Source: Fistularia commersonii
Taxonomy: Eukaryota; Chordata; Actinopteri; Syngnathiformes; Fistulariidae
DNA: 64,000 nucleotides
Reading direction: 5' to 3'
Assembly (NCBI GenBank): GCA_037954325.1
Contig: JBBMNZ010000027.1
Coordinates: 8,396,501-8,460,500, forward strand
Shown: positions 1 to 13,340 of the stretch, piece by piece
Layout: each line of letters opens with the position of its first letter
Position numbering within the stretch: the stretch's first letter is position 1
Made by a program: the position numbers and the translations under genes
Notes under the pieces: model-generated
Seen by the model: only the letters and a program-made list of their open reading frames with translations
Told to the model about the DNA's origin: nothing
Databases searched by the model: none

Positions 1-757
1 TATTTCTCAAAGATTATATCAGCAGAAAAGGTGGGCAGCGGGAAGGTTAAAGCTGGACCCCAATTTAATTTACTTCCACAAAAATGCTGTCTGTGCTAAC
101 AGCTGCCTGCAGCTGTGATAACTGAGTTGTGCCGGGCGTCCACAAAGCCCTAGGTTTAATATGTTGTATCAAATCATTTTGAGCCTCGAGCTAGTTTTAA
201 GGCTTAATAGAATGTAAACAGGGAATTCCTCTATAAAACAAGTTTATCTTGCTGTGATGATTACATTCGCTGCCACGGTCTGTGTGTTTTGATTCTCAAA
301 CAAGGGAGGTTGTTTTACAGTGGTGAAGATAACTGGGTGCACGGAGAACATTGATAACACTGATGAACCGCTGACTTCTCCCTGCCACCTCGTTTTGTTA
401 GGTTTATATCTATTTTCAGTTACATTTTGGAATGCAGTATTGTGGTCTTGATTTGATAGGAGACAGAATTACATCTGCTTTTTACTCATAAATGGGGCCC
501 AGTAGTGTCTTTTCAGTCTTTTGTATGAATTTTTTTAAGCATTCTTACACTTCTACCAGCGGTTCAGTATTTCACTATTCACAATCACACAAACAGAAAG
601 TAAGCATTCAGTCTCTTTGTCAAAGACAATTTGGTTACATTAATATAAATATGTAGAAGAGCCACAATACTATTCATATCACCATATGGCAAATTAAATT
701 AAACTCATTAAAAGTTCACAAAATTCATATCAGTCTATTATTTGGTGAAGGTTATGC

Positions 758-760
<3 letters not shown>
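1..760. other. Unique non-coding DNA, possible conserved non-coding block in the first 330 bases
   Basis: No gene or repeat is recognised. Bases 1-330 are free of simple repeats, have balanced composition compared with the AT-rich flank, and contain several E-box-like CAGCTG cores near 110-115. That texture is typical of vertebrate conserved non-coding elements. This is an impression from composition only; the test is alignment to other fish genomes. Confidence 0.25.

Positions 761-795
<35 letters not shown>
761..795. repeat. (AC)n microsatellite
   Basis: An uninterrupted run of 17-18 AC units is seen directly. It is a simple repeat likely to vary in length between individuals. Confidence 0.97.
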
Positions 796-797
<2 letters not shown>

Positions 798-3700
798 CTC
801 TAGATGTTTAGCAAGTGTTAGTAATTGCATGTCAAGATGTGGTACTCAAGATGTGGCATTATTTTTAATCTGTTAGTTAGCATAAATTAGTATTCTATGG
901 ACAGCTTGTTACTTTGAGATGCAACACATCTTTGGAGAAGAACCATCAGTCCTGCACAGTCACATGTCCATTGCCAGTAAAGCATATGTTTGGGATGTAA
1001 TTGATTGCATCGCAGTTGACAGCCACTTGGCACGGTGTGTCATTTCTCAGATGCTGCTCTGGTGGTTTTCTATGACAGGTGAAATGAAAGCTTAATGTCT
1101 ATGGTTGTGTTCTGACATTATGCACAATTACTGTATTAATATTAGCTGTTGTCAAGGAAGGGAATATTAGGTCGCGCAAGTCAAGAAACCGCTGAGGTTC
1201 CCCCACATTTATATATTATAAGTGAAGGCTTTTGATTGTTCTCAACTGTTTTCTGACAGTTACTAATGGAGTCTGTGATTATATGTGGCACACTCGCTGG
1301 TTCTAAATGTTTCGATTTTCCCTGGAGAACGCAAGACGGCATTTGCATTTGACGATCTGGGATGATGACATTTTGTTGCTGACAAGTTTAGCCAAGTTTG
1401 AATCTAAGTATAATTTTAAGTCCAAATCAGCACACATCTGTTTCTCCTGCAGACTAAATCCTCATTCCTCAGATATGTTACTCCCGCCTCATCCTAGCCC
1501 AGGTATTGTTTACAAATGCGGCTTTGAGACCTTGCTCATAACACCAGACTTTATCCGACACGGGGTCTGATGACACAGTGGTTGTGCAGATGCAATCACC
1601 GCAAGTTCAGCATCATACTGTTTACCTCCGGATACGGAAACACCCTTAAACAGCAGGGTTTGTGCTATGTATTGTCCGCCACAGTGTGGAACCAGCTGTT
1701 TAAAATCTGCAGCAATAACTGTAATCTGGGTGGCTCCGACTGCTTGTCAAGTGTGAGCAGCGATAATGTCTGTCTCTTTCCCTTTCGTTGCTCTTTTCTC
1801 CTCTAATCTCCTCCATGCTGACTGGCGGCTGGTTAAGTTGAGGTTTCTTTTCCCCTTTGAGGTCCCTACAGGGCTTGATGACAGGGGCAATGGACCCCAC
1901 TCCAAAATGGTGTGGAAATTGCTTTTCTGCTTTTCTTCAGCCAAAGTGCGCTAAACAATTTACACCCGAGTGTCCCCTTCCTTCCACTTCACACAGGGTG
2001 AGATACTGAATTTGCACTAACAGGAGAAGAGGGAAAAACAGATGATAAGAGAGCGGGAAAAAGCCAATACCAGCATAAATTTTGAGCAGGAAGGAACAGG
2101 AAGGAGATGGAGACACTAGTCCTACATTCAAGTTGCATATTTGTTGAATTAAGTGAGTCTTCTCTTCTACTGTTTATTTTACATTTCAGCTATAATGTTG
2201 TTGCTGCTGCTGCTGCTACCAGCCTGACATTTCTATTTAGAGTCTGCTTTTGTTATAACAAGCAACTGAATAGTATTCCTTTGAATAGAAGTCCACAAAT
2301 GGCCTCTATCTGAATGTTTGCCATTTCTACCTATAGTCTATACAATGACGTTGCCAGAAAAAACGTTAGTGTGTGTTATACAGTATGCCAAGAAATTACA
2401 TTGTATTTTGTGGTTATGATATTAATAAGTCTCTAACCAGGAAATCTTGCCATCTATTAGCCGAGTTCTTGCTGCACTTTCTTTTTTAAAGGCAAAATAT
2501 TTCTAAAGAAACAGCAGCATGCATTTATTAAAAGCCACCAGTATTTTTCGAAAATGTGAAATGTGGGCACATAAATTAAATATCGGTTTTACGGCTAGGT
2601 GCAGCTAGTATTTTCGAGTTTTGTTCTTTAGACATGTTTCACACTGCCGACCACAAATATCCATAATTACATTAAAACAAAATGAAAAGAATAAAACAGG
2701 AGTCTCAAGAAGTATATGTGGGAAGAGAGAGAAGTTGTCATTGAAAAAGGCTGCAGAAACATACCTTGTTGCCAGGTGTGACAGCCAAACCTATAACTCA
2801 GAGAATAAGTTTTGGAAAGTAGTATCTTGTTTCAACATCAGAATGTTTCTTATGTGCTACCTTTGTCAATTCCTCAAACTTCATTCACCGCTTTGCTCTT
2901 TTATCCCTCCATTCTGACTCATTTCCCACAACACCTATTTGCTGTTTTTCCTCGAGTGTGAAACAACCTCATTAATGTTGCTCAAACAGTGTGTCGCCAG
3001 CAACGAATCCCTTGGCAGTGAATAAAAACACCCATCACTAATCATAAACCATTTTTTTGTGGGTCATCTTATTTTGTGGTGTAAATTCACACTTATGCTA
3101 TCGCCACCCAGGGGATTCTCAAAATCAGCCTCCTGTTAACCGTCCATGGAGCAGGTCTGGGATTTCTCTCTTGACGACCCTTTGTTCATCTACACCTCCA
3201 GCAGCTGTAAATGTTTTCTTTTCCCTGTCAAACTCGTCATTTTAATTAGCGTGATGAGCCCGTGTTGAAATGGTCTGGTTTGTTTTCATGCAAGCAATTT
3301 AATGGATGTCTTAAGGCATCATGTCCAAATCCGGAAAGAAAGACATAAAACTTGGATGGTTTATGATGCCGGTTGTTAGGCTTCTCTGTGACATGGCTGT
3401 AAAGGTCACTGCTGTTTCCTCAACCTATTTCAGGTACAGGATTGCCACTGGGCACGCCATCACAATCCTCTGCTTTTTGTGATATTTCTTCCCAGGCATC
3501 ACTATAAACTTTATTCCAAGCCAGTCGTTTGGAAAAATGGGCACGAATAGTACAAGACAATTTGCGGCACAGAATTTGAAGATTGTGGCAGCTTAGAGAG
3601 GAGCAGGACAGAATGTCACTGATACCGCTCTGAATGAAAAGAGTAAAGATTTTGACTTTTTTACTAACATTGATGGATGAGTTCTGTGGAAGCTCCAAAT

Positions 3701-4314
3701 GTGACTTTACTTTTGTTTTAGACAAGACATATCTGGAACTTTGTATTTTTTCAGTCCTAGGGGGAATGTGTAGCTCTGCACTAATGGTAAAAATTGAGAC
3801 TCCAATCATCTAATATTTTTCCCCAATCTGTACGAGTCTTACAAACACAAATGAACTGATAAGCTTCTTCCAAGGATTGGTGTTCACATTACTGGCAGAA
3901 ACTGCGGCACTGAGTGAAATATGATTCCGAATCTTTTCGAACAGATTTTTCAACTTTTTAAAGAAATGATTCAGATGTGCAAATAAATGCGATGCCAAAT
4001 AAATGCGAAGGCATGACCTTCTTCATTTGAGTTTTCAATTTAATAAAAAATGATAGTATAGACCAAAAACAAACATTATTCTGGCTCAAACTCCATCAAG
4101 TTTACAATCCTACGGAATGTTTAAACTGGGCAGTTTCCCAATAAAAATCCACGACTGAGGTACTGATAGTACTTCAGTCAACAGAGGGCATAGATTTAAA
4201 ATTCATGAAACATCTGGGCTCAATATAACAGAGACAACCCTGCGCGTTTTAGAGATCTTCCATTCAAACATTTAAAATGAGAAAAAGGATGTGACATTAT
4301 TCTTTGATGTTCTT
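796..4314. other. Unique non-coding DNA, no gene recognised
   Basis: All open frames here are short and have no recognisable domain. There is a small run of GCT triplets near 2200-2217. The stretch around 3190-3300 (including a TTTTAATTAGCGTGATGAG core) resembles homeodomain-bound regulatory DNA, but this is only a visual impression. The remainder shows nothing I can name. Confidence 0.5.
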
Positions 4315-5780
4315 GAATGCAGCCTCAGGGGGGGCACAAGCCAGTGTCTCCCTGAGCCGGTCCCAAGCCCAGAAAAATGCAGAGGGTTGCGTCAGGAAGG
4401 GCATCCAGCATAAAACTTGTGCCAAAACCAAATATCTGAATTGAACCTAGGAATCTGATTGGTCGAGGCTCGAGTTAACAATGACTGCCATTTGTGACAA
4501 GAACCTACAGGGCACCAGTGGAAATTGGGCCACTGTGGGTTGAAGAAGGAGAGCAGATGAGAGAGTGGTAATTGGAGCAGAATTCAATGGACATGTTGGT
4601 GAAGGCAATGGAGGCGATGAAGAAGCGATTGGCCGTTTGGTATCCAGGATAGGAGCGCAGAGGGACAGATGGTGGTAGACTTTGCAAAAGGGATGGGAAT
4701 GGCTGCAGTGAATTCTTTTAACTGGGTGATAGGAAGATGAAGAGAAACTTTGTAGAGCTGATGAATGAGAAAAAGAAAGAGAGGGAAGGGTAGAAGATGT
4801 GACTATTGTAGACCGCAAAGTAGCAGAGATTAGTAAAAATGAAGTGAGGAAGGCATCGAAGAGGATGAAGAATGGAAAGGCAGTGGGTCCTGATGACATA
4901 CCTGTGGAGGTAAGGAAGTGTCTAGGAGAGGCAGCTGTTTCTGGCTAGATTATACAACAAGTTAGAAGATGCCTGAGGAATGTTTTCCATTCCTCAGACA
5001 TCTTCTAACTTGTTGTAATCTTGGAATGCTGGTGCGCATATTTAAGAAAAAGGGAGATGTGCAGAATTGCGGTAACCATAGGGGGATAAAGTTGATGAGC
5101 CATACAGTAAACTTAAGAGAAAGAGTAGTTCAAAAAAGACAGAGCAGATGTCACCATTTGTGAACAGCAGTATGGTTTCATGCCTAGAAAAAGTACTACA
5201 GATGCAGTATTTGCTTTGAGAATGCTAATAGAGAAGTACAGAGAAGGTCAGAGGGAGCTGCATTGCACTCTTGCAGACCCAGAGAAGGCACATGACAAGG
5301 TGCCAAGAGAGGAAAACTGGTGTTGTATGAGGAAATCTGGAGTGCCAGAGAAGTATGTTAGACTGGTGCAGGACATGTATGCTAGCTGTGAGACAGTGGT
5401 GAGGTGTGCTGTAGGGGTAAAAGAGAAGTTCAAGGTGGAGGTGGGACTCCATTAGGGATCAGCGCTGAGCCCCTCCTTGTTTGCTGTGGTGATGGACAGG
5501 ATTCTCCATGGTCCATGATGTTTGCAGATGACATTATGATCTGTAGTGAGAGCAGGTTGACGAACATCAAGAGATGTGGAGGTATGCTCTAGAAAGGAGA
5601 GGAATGAAGGTTAGTTGCAGCAAGACAGAATGTGTGTGTGAAGGAGAGGAACCTGGATGGAATGGTGAGGCTACAGGGAGTGGAGATCAAGAAGTTGGAG
5701 GATTTCAAGTACTTTAGGTCAACAGTCCAGACCATTGGAGAGTGTGGAAAAAAGTGAAAGAAACAGAGAAAATGACACAG
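4315..5780 (+). mobile_element. RTE-like LINE relic (endonuclease end plus reverse transcriptase), plus strand
   Basis: This is a decayed non-LTR retrotransposon in sense orientation. It starts with the family's 5' segment (about 4315-4440), which also occurs inverted at 56.2 kb. Endonuclease-end coding follows around 4580-4710, then RT block 0 (KNGKAVGPDDIPVEV, about 4870-4915). Next are IFKKKGDVQNCGNHRGIKL (about 5037-5095), QYGFMPRKSTTDAVFALR (5170-5222) and the first catalytic block LADPEKAHD (about 5270-5296), where the usual VDLEKAYD has changed but the aspartate survives. GSALSPSLFA and the second catalytic block FADD (5521-5532) come after that. The frame is broken by stops, including a TAG at 5453 just before GSALSP, by shifts, and by a fold-back at 4953-5017. 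Similarity fades near 5780, so the 3' end is missing. The copy is dead. Assignment to the RTE group is from remembered fish family motifs. Confidence 0.85.
4953..5017. repeat. 30-bp inverted repeat with 5-bp loop inside the LINE
   Basis: The left arm (4953-4982) and right arm (4988-5017) are reverse complements with a single mismatch (C at 4972 in the left arm). The loop is TTTTC. The left arm carries the normal LINE coding text around MPEE. The right arm is an inverted copy of it, and the LINE text resumes at about 5026 (ATGCTGGTGCGCATATT). Two partial open frames seem to run through it only because it is a palindrome. Confidence 0.95.
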
Positions 5781-8130
5781 AGGCCATCTTGAAATTTACT
5801 GATGAGCAAGTGCACGGATATTCTTTTGTAGCTCCATTCAAACACCATTGCCTAATGCCTCAGATGTAGGGGTTTGATGGAAACAATTTCATGGTTTAGT
5901 GTACATTCAACAGTTTTTGCAAGATTCACCTACTAATTTTTATTTATTAATGCATGTATTGCTCAACCACCATAAATCCTGAAGCAGATTTTTATTCTTC
6001 CCTTTTTCCCAGGATGGCCCACAAGATTGGGATGTATTGTGTGCCATCTCTGAAGGTTGAGTCCTTCCTGCAGTGGCCCGAGGCTTGAATCCAGCAAGAT
6101 CCCAGTGCTTATTCTTTAAAATAAATGAGCTGTTGTTGTTATTCACATGTAAAAATACCAAAGGGGTATGTGTGTGTGTGTGGAATTGAGGTGGGGGTGT
6201 GGTAAGAGAAAATGAATAACCGTACCAGAATACCCTGGAGGAAGAGCTAAATGAAACAGTTTGGGCTATGTTAGTAAGGTGTTCATTGCTGTCACCTCAA
6301 AATAAATGAACTAAATGAATCAAAGTACTACAGCTGGTGGGAGAAAGAGAATGGGATGAAATGCATATGTACATATATACGTACACAAATATAAGCAAGC
6401 CAAATGAAATGAACCAAATGAGGAGAAAATATGCAGATACATTTGGTACACAATGTCTGAAAGAAATCAAAAATAGTCCACCGGAAACCAGCTGCAAACC
6501 CAAGAATAAGCTGTTTTTTTTTTCTCCTCCTGAAGGTCTGCTGTTTGAATGAAAGGACATAGAAATACCCTTCCTATAAGTATCAAAGTATCAGCCACTT
6601 CAGTTTCTGTAGGGCTTTAAAGGCTTTCAGCTGTGGTGTAAGGCTCCTTCAGTTCTGCCACGAAAAGAGAAGATGATGCGCTGAAATGTTTTTCCGCCAA
6701 CCTCAATACAATAAAAACGAGCATGATGAGAGAAAATGGAGGTTTGTGCTTACTGGGCCTCAATGGTTGGTCAGTTGGATGGATGGATAGATAAACTTTA
6801 TTTACTTCATGATGGTTCTGAATCATTTTCTACATACATAGGCTCCATATGCTGTATATCACAATACCTCGAGTATATCACCATAATCAGCATAGAGGTT
6901 TTTCACTGAAATGTACACATTTTGTCAAGTTGCTTTCAAGTCAAAATGTTCGAGACTTGAGTATGGTACACAGAAATACAACTTCTTATTCCTTATTCCA
7001 ATTTCCTCTCAGTTATTTTTTCCAGTTGCTGCCAAATGTATACTGTGAAAGCGCTGTCCAAATCTAAGGCTGCTGAAATTCCTACAAAAGAATGCAAATA
7101 TTTTAAGGTACTTAAGGTAAAAAGCACCTACAGCTTTAATATATACTGGTATGTTATATGCTCAGCTGACAATATAGTAAGTTATGCAGACATGCCACAA
7201 CTCATGAGAGGCATGGATGAGACCTTTGTCTGACATGGGCATTAGAAACATCCTTGACCAAAGGTACTAAAATGAAAACCTTAAAAGGTTCTGTGAAGTA
7301 CACTTGTGAAATGAGTGAAGACGTTGCAGGGGTTGCAAAATCTGCCATCAAAACTTGTTTTCACAAAGCACGACTAGCTGTTTCTGCTGAAACAAAACTG
7401 CTGATTCTATAAAACTGTAAAACCCTGTTTCAGACATGCTATGCATCTTGCTGGCCTGTTAGACTGACTGTGTGATGCCTTTTTCTCACTACACTGGGGA
7501 TTTCTGCAGCAAGTAGTTCTTAAGGCTAACTAAAGCCTGCTTAAATCTCCAGCAGGTTTCAGAGCAACAAAAAGAAGAGGCGGCCTTGAAGACAGAATCT
7601 CTGAAAAACACATTTAAATGTTTTCATTTGTCTTGAAAGAATTGGAAAATCCAAAATGAGCAACAAAGAGAGAGACAGAGGGAAAACCCATCTCTTTACA
7701 GAGAAGCAAAGTCAACATCATCAGTTGACTGTGCAAGAGAGAGCGAAACAGAGACAGTGCATGGATAAATAAAATCTCCTGCAGGCAGAAAGGGAAGAAA
7801 AAAAGAATCGCGGCAAAGACCTCCAGGAAGAAAAGCAAGACAAGCAAGAGCAGAACATCTTTGTGAGCATAAAAGAAGAAATGTAATCGGCCAGTTGCTT
7901 CTTTTTCTCCCAGAGGTCCCCTGGAAAACAACTGGCGCTTTAAGCTTGGACAGATAGCAGAAAGAGGAATGATGGTAAGAGGAGGAGGAGAATCCCACTG
8001 AGGGACGGGAGTCACATGCGTCCTCACATAATCCTTGAAAAAATACACACACACACACTGAGTTGCATGCAACTTTCTCTTGTGCAAACTCTAGTACATA
8101 AGCCGCACACAAACACAAATGCATGCATAA
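5781..8130. other. Unique non-coding DNA, no gene recognised
   Basis: Short GT-rich run near 6168-6182 and a GGAT/GATA run near 6776-6792. No frame encodes a protein I recognise. The longest minus-strand frame (7614-8087) is hydrophobic and low in information, and I regard it as chance. Confidence 0.5.
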
Positions 8131-8400
8131 CCAGTATTTCTCCCTTTCTCTTTTCTTTCTTTCCCTGTCCCCGCAGAGCTATGATGATGGAGATGGAGAG
8201 CAGTGTGTATTGACTGTGACTGTGACACAATGCTGCATCCAGCACTAGAACCTCAGAGGGAAAACAGGCTGCATCGAAGCACAAGACCTCTGGTCTGCTG
8301 CGTCAACACACCCTGGAAAATTTGTCAAGCGAACACAGCCAGGGATAAGGTGAAGGTTTGTCGGCTGTCTGTGAGCTTTCAAAATCAGAACATAAAATAG
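8131..8400 (+). other. Possible non-coding or terminal exon (weak splice signals)
   Basis: A long pyrimidine tract (about 8138-8173) ends in CCCCGCAG at 8176, a good splice-acceptor shape. It is followed by a denser, less AT-rich segment to an AAG/GTGAAG donor-like site near 8349. The frame from the acceptor reads SYDDGDGEQCVLTVTVTQC and then stops within about 25 codons, so any exon would be untranslated or terminal. No homologous protein is recognised. Chance occurrence is quite possible. Confidence 0.12.
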
Positions 8401-9084
8401 ATGCCGGTGTTCTGGAAATTACTCGTGCATATTTGGCACGTTATTTGATTCTGATACAACAGAAAAGTGTAATGTATTTATTGTGAGATAATCACAAGCA
8501 AGTTCTTGCTTTTCATCCCCTCAGCTGGCCTGACAATCACTTAACTGTGATTGACATAAAAAAAAACAAAAAAACTTGTTCTACAGTCATGATTTAAATA
8601 GTTTATTTTGCCATTTACTTTGAGTTGATGTTTCACAGACTAGATTATATCGTCTCGTATCTTGTTCTCCTTGAAAAAAAGAATTAGGAACACAACTTTA
8701 ATATTATTGATTCTGACGCTTGTTAAATGAGCTGCTGGAAACATGGCATCGCTGCTTCTCAAACAGTGTTTTCCAACAAGATTAGCATGAATTCCGTGAT
8801 TGCGTGTTGTCACAGATAGCGTGTGCTGGGAAACGGTCATATATTTCATATTCTTGTCATATTCTTTTGCACTACATTTCATATTCCAATGTACTAGAAT
8901 AGCTGAAATCAAAATTACTACTAAAGTAAGTTGCAAAACACCTTCCATTATGCAGTCCCAGTGCAACCAAGGGGTACCTTATACCAGCCTCAAAGGCACT
9001 ACATGGTTTTATTAATATTTCACGCTCTTCTTGCAGTCAAGCTCAGTTTGAATGTGAGGACGTCCATGCATAACTTGAAAGACA

Positions 9085-9290
9085 GTCGCAATTGTTGTCA
9101 CTTTACTGTGCTTGGTAACATTTTTAATGCCATTGGCTCTATTTTCAAAATAAAATCGTCAATTTGTGAATGCACATTTAAAGCCTCGCCTAATAATCTT
9201 TCATTTAATTGGCAATGGAGCCTTGATTTCTCGCAGACATTGATCTAATTATCTGTAAACATGCCCGGATCAATGGCAATCCTACGTTTG
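9085..9290. promoter_or_regulatory. Candidate conserved non-coding element
   Basis: The block is free of simple repeats and carries several homeodomain-type ATTA cores (TTTCATTTAATTGGCAATGG, CTAATTATCTG) and CCATTGG-like motifs. This is consistent with developmental enhancer DNA, but the call is by texture only. Confidence 0.25.
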
Positions 9291-12200
9291 ATGTGTATTT
9301 ATTAGCTTGGATTCAGATTCAGATTCTCCAAATGACGGGTAGTTGAATATAAAACATGTTGTTGCACTAGTGTGAAATCTATTTGCTTGAGACGCTATTT
9401 GTGTCGCACGGTGACAAAGTGAATCACTTTGAATAGCTAATTCAGACACATACTGTAATTGCGCTTGTATTCTAGATTCTACGCAATCCATTAAATTTAA
9501 ACTGAATGCTGAAAGTTGAGAAAAGAACTCTTTTGACAACATTTTCTTTTCAGAAGTCTGCAAACCTCTATTATGACTCCCTGAATGGTTTAGCCAACAG
9601 ATGTTCCTCATAATTACAGCATTTAGTGCTGCTGTTTTGAGATGCAACACTGGTAATTATGATACAGCTGCTGACAAAAAACATACAAATAAATAATAAT
9701 ACTCACATCACAGATATGGTTTATAACACTGTCACGTTAATGATAACTGGTTACAACTCTGGTCTGTGCTATTGTGTTTCCACGTGACGCTGCATCAAAG
9801 TTTGCTGCCGGAGACCATAAAAGATCAGATCAGTCACATTTTTCTGATTTGTTGAATTCATTTCATATTTCAACCAACATTTGAGTATGTCCTCAAACCC
9901 AGGAGCCCCAGCTGAACAACTGTGTGTGTGTGTATGTACAATTTCACTGCCGATCTGAAGTGTCTCGGCTCTTTTCACTTGATGGATCCTCCAAAATACA
10001 GAGTAGCGGCCAATTTTCCAGTCAGATAGTAGAACTTACATCTTAACAAAATCTGTATGTATACAGAACGAACAGGTTTTAACTTGGGCTTTTCTGACCA
10101 AAGACTGTCTGTCTGGTGGACGGCACTTCTTTCTCATGTCTGATAAGGATTGAATTCAGCATTCGCAAAGATTTCTAGTCGGACATATTGGATATACAAC
10201 AAATGTACTCGTTCTCTTTTTCCAAAAGTATACTGAATTATTTTATTTCCACTAAGATGTACTGATCTCAGATCGTTTATAATCCTTACATAAATATAAG
10301 CCAAATAAGGAAATTGTGGAATGATGATATTCATATTCTTAAAGATTGAACAATTTGCTCCCACAAATCCTGCTGTTAATGATCGAAGTTGAATGTTTTA
10401 ACATACATTACGGATTTTTATTCAAATTTTATTTATTTTTTGTTTCATAATGCCACTTCTGGTCATCCAGCTGTGCAGAGCGGAATTGTTACCTCAGAAC
10501 GGATTTCGATGTACTTGTTGAGGATTACACCATTTCATATTTCATACCCCCCCCCCCCACCCCATGTGCCCTGTTCACCAGCAGTACTCATATCTCACTC
10601 CTATCCCCTGATAGACACCCAGAGGACCTGGGTTGAAAGCAATATTAAAAACAAAAACTGCAATTGTCCAGAGATGCACCAGAAGGTACATTAGAGGAAT
10701 TAAACAATTGTGTAAAATGTGCTTTTCATTCCCCGGGGTGATGGGTGAGGGATGAGTGTTGGGATAACAAGGGATCAGAGGCGAGAAGAAATAATGAGGA
10801 TCGGCTCCGACCACCTCGTCGCCTACACTGTGGTGCTACAAACGCTGTCACCATTTTCTCTTGTGCTGACAAATACGGGAATGTATGACATTTTAAATGA
10901 TCATCTCCGAAAACATACTTTTCACTTGACCCCTGCCAGTTTGGACAGTTTGCAATCAGGAAAAGAGCTGCACTGGGCTGCTCAAACCAAATCAAGAATT
11001 TAATATCAAACATCTTGGCAATGGGTAAACAAGCCAAAATGGACTGTTTTTTTTTTCCCCAAAAATCCAAAGCACGAAATGAAATCCTTCCCCGGTAAAT
11101 TCTCTAAAGCAGGGCTCAAACTTTTTCTGAGGGCGTGCTCACATTCCCTGAACAATAAAAAAAAACAGAATGACATCACACATCATTTCACGCAGAGATC
11201 TATGAAATCCCTGCCTCAACATTCAGCGCTTGAATCCTCACAGAAACACTGAAGCCCTTAAACTCAAATTAAAAGTTTTAGAGTCTGAGGAGCAAAACTG
11301 TTCCACAATCACTTCAGTCAAGCCTGTGGGACTCTGTTTGATGGTTGAAGCTGGTTTTCCGCAAATAATATTTGAGTGGGTTTGGGCGGCGTATTATCCA
11401 CCTGAGACAACGCTACTTAAATGTACCAAGCATGAACACGTCAGGCTTCTGGCCTCTAGTCTTGAAGCAGAAACACAGCGGTCTAACCAGTCAAGCTCCC
11501 AGCCAAACAACAAGATAACCAACTTAAAGTATAACACAGCCTTTCTGAAAATGTAATCTACATACTTCTGGATAAAGGTGTGTTTACTTTGACCTTTAAC
11601 ATTTACAGAAGAAAAAATATCCTGTCTATTTATAACGGACTGCAAACGGTGCAGACTGGGAGGTCAGTTGAGTTTACTGGAGGTGAGAAAAAGTAAATAC
11701 TTAAAGCAAATTCACAGTCAAACAGCATTATCTGAAAACTACACTTTGACCACACAAAACTTTTCTATCTGCACTTAATTTGTATAAGATGAGAGGTACT
11801 AACAAAATGTGAAAGTTTATCTCTAAGAACTTACTGTACCAGAGAGAAAATAAATAGTGTGTGAGTATTTTTTTTTCAATCTTAATTATCTCTCACCACA
11901 CACATGTAAAAATAAATGAAAACCAGATGAACCGGCAATATTATGAAACTTGTTATTTCTCCTATCTTTAGAACATCATCTCCTATGCAACTTTGTCTGA
12001 TCTAACTGAACACAACATGAAAAACAGACTTCTTCATGTTTTCCTTTTCTGATTGATTTTTATATTAAAAAGAAAATTCTCCATGAGTTTTTTTTATCCT
12101 CATTACTAATTGGGTATTCAGTATGCCTCTGCTCTAATGTGATGTATAGATTTAGGCCTTCGTGTCAGATTTACCTATCAAAAAAAAAAAGGAAATAACC

Positions 12201-13129
12201 GTATAACTGTTTATGTATTTTCTTTCTTCATGTTTTAATCTCATAGCATCCAAGTTCCTTTCCTTTTGCATCAATGAAATTGAAACTAAAGTAATACCTT
12301 GACAGTCAACTGGGAATCTGTGGCACAACCTCTGGCAAACAAAATATTTCTCACCCTTTAACCATCGCTGGATTCACATTCCGCATGTCAAGATGTCCTT
12401 CTCTCCCTCCACATTTCTCGAATTTAAAATAGAATTATTTAGTCATCGCCGGTGGCTATGAAGACAAAGCAAGAGGCAGGATGATAGGGATAGAAAGAAA
12501 GAGATGGAGACGGGGGGATGGGTATTCCTATATTTTATCTAAAGATTTCTTCTAATTAACAAAGCGACTGTGTGAGGTCATAAAAACAGATGTCAGAAGT
12601 TTTTATTTTCCTCCGTCTGTCTCACGGTTTAGCCTTTAACTATTTTGACAAGGTAAATCCAAGGGAATGCCGGACGTCACACAAATTTCAGACCCTGGAA
12701 TCTATTTGAGGGTTGAATTTTTGTATATTGTCTGGATTTTGTGATCTCAATTCTAGAAGGCCATTATATTGATGATAACTGACATTCAGAGATGTCATGT
12801 ATCGTGGTCCACCTGGGGACTTTTAAATGCTGTGTCGTCTCTGGAATGGTCCAACTTTTTGTAAATGAAGCATTCTGTGAATGGACGAAACCATATATTT
12901 ACAATGGAAAAGAAAGACAGACTCTAACAGTTATTTCTTGACGAAAATGCATTTCCATTAAATATACTGACTTAAAAGGAGAAAAAGACAACCTGCCATC
13001 TTTATTCTGGATCAAATGGAGAGCCCACAAAATGTATATTAAGTCAGAATTTTTTTAAAAAGTCTGTAGCTCAAGTTCGCAAAATGTATTGTTTATCATC
13101 AGAATCTACTTTTACTAATTTAAGTATGG

Positions 13130-13340
13130 ATTACCTTTTTAACCGGCAGACCCAGCAGGGGTCAGGAGAGACCCTTGATGGATATTTTGCTTACCCTGCT
13201 CTCATCAGAAAGGGGGATGGACGATAAATCTCTATTCCGTCTTTTCCCTCTCAGAAGCTCTCTGGGGCTCAGAGTACACATGTAGGAAATGCTCCAGAGA
13301 AAAAGATGGCTAATTACTCATTGTTATACAATTAATATAA
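13130..13340. promoter_or_regulatory. Candidate conserved non-coding element
   Basis: Complex sequence with a TAATTA core (13311) directly followed by ATTGTTA (13320), a homeodomain/SOX-like pair, and then ATTAAT. No coding potential is seen. Enhancer identity is an inference from motifs and composition. Confidence 0.22.

Noticed and set aside
761..795. Regular short tandem repeats as a CRISPR array
   Set aside because: These are pure dinucleotide runs without unique spacers, in a eukaryotic context. The same holds for all other tandem arrays in the window.
4447..4899. 150-codon minus-strand open frame
   Set aside because: It is antisense to the endonuclease-to-RT region of the plus-strand RTE-like copy. 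Real protein motifs are on the plus strand.
4301..5780. Target-site duplication for the plus-strand RTE-like copy (TTCTTGAA near 4310 and CATCTTGAAA near 5788)
   Set aside because: The match is short and imperfect, and the copy's 3' end is missing, so a duplication is not expected to be preserved.
7614..8124. Two overlapping minus frames of 142-157 codons rich in Phe, Leu and Ser
   Set aside because: They overlap each other in different phases and reflect a purine-rich plus strand. No membrane protein family is recognised.
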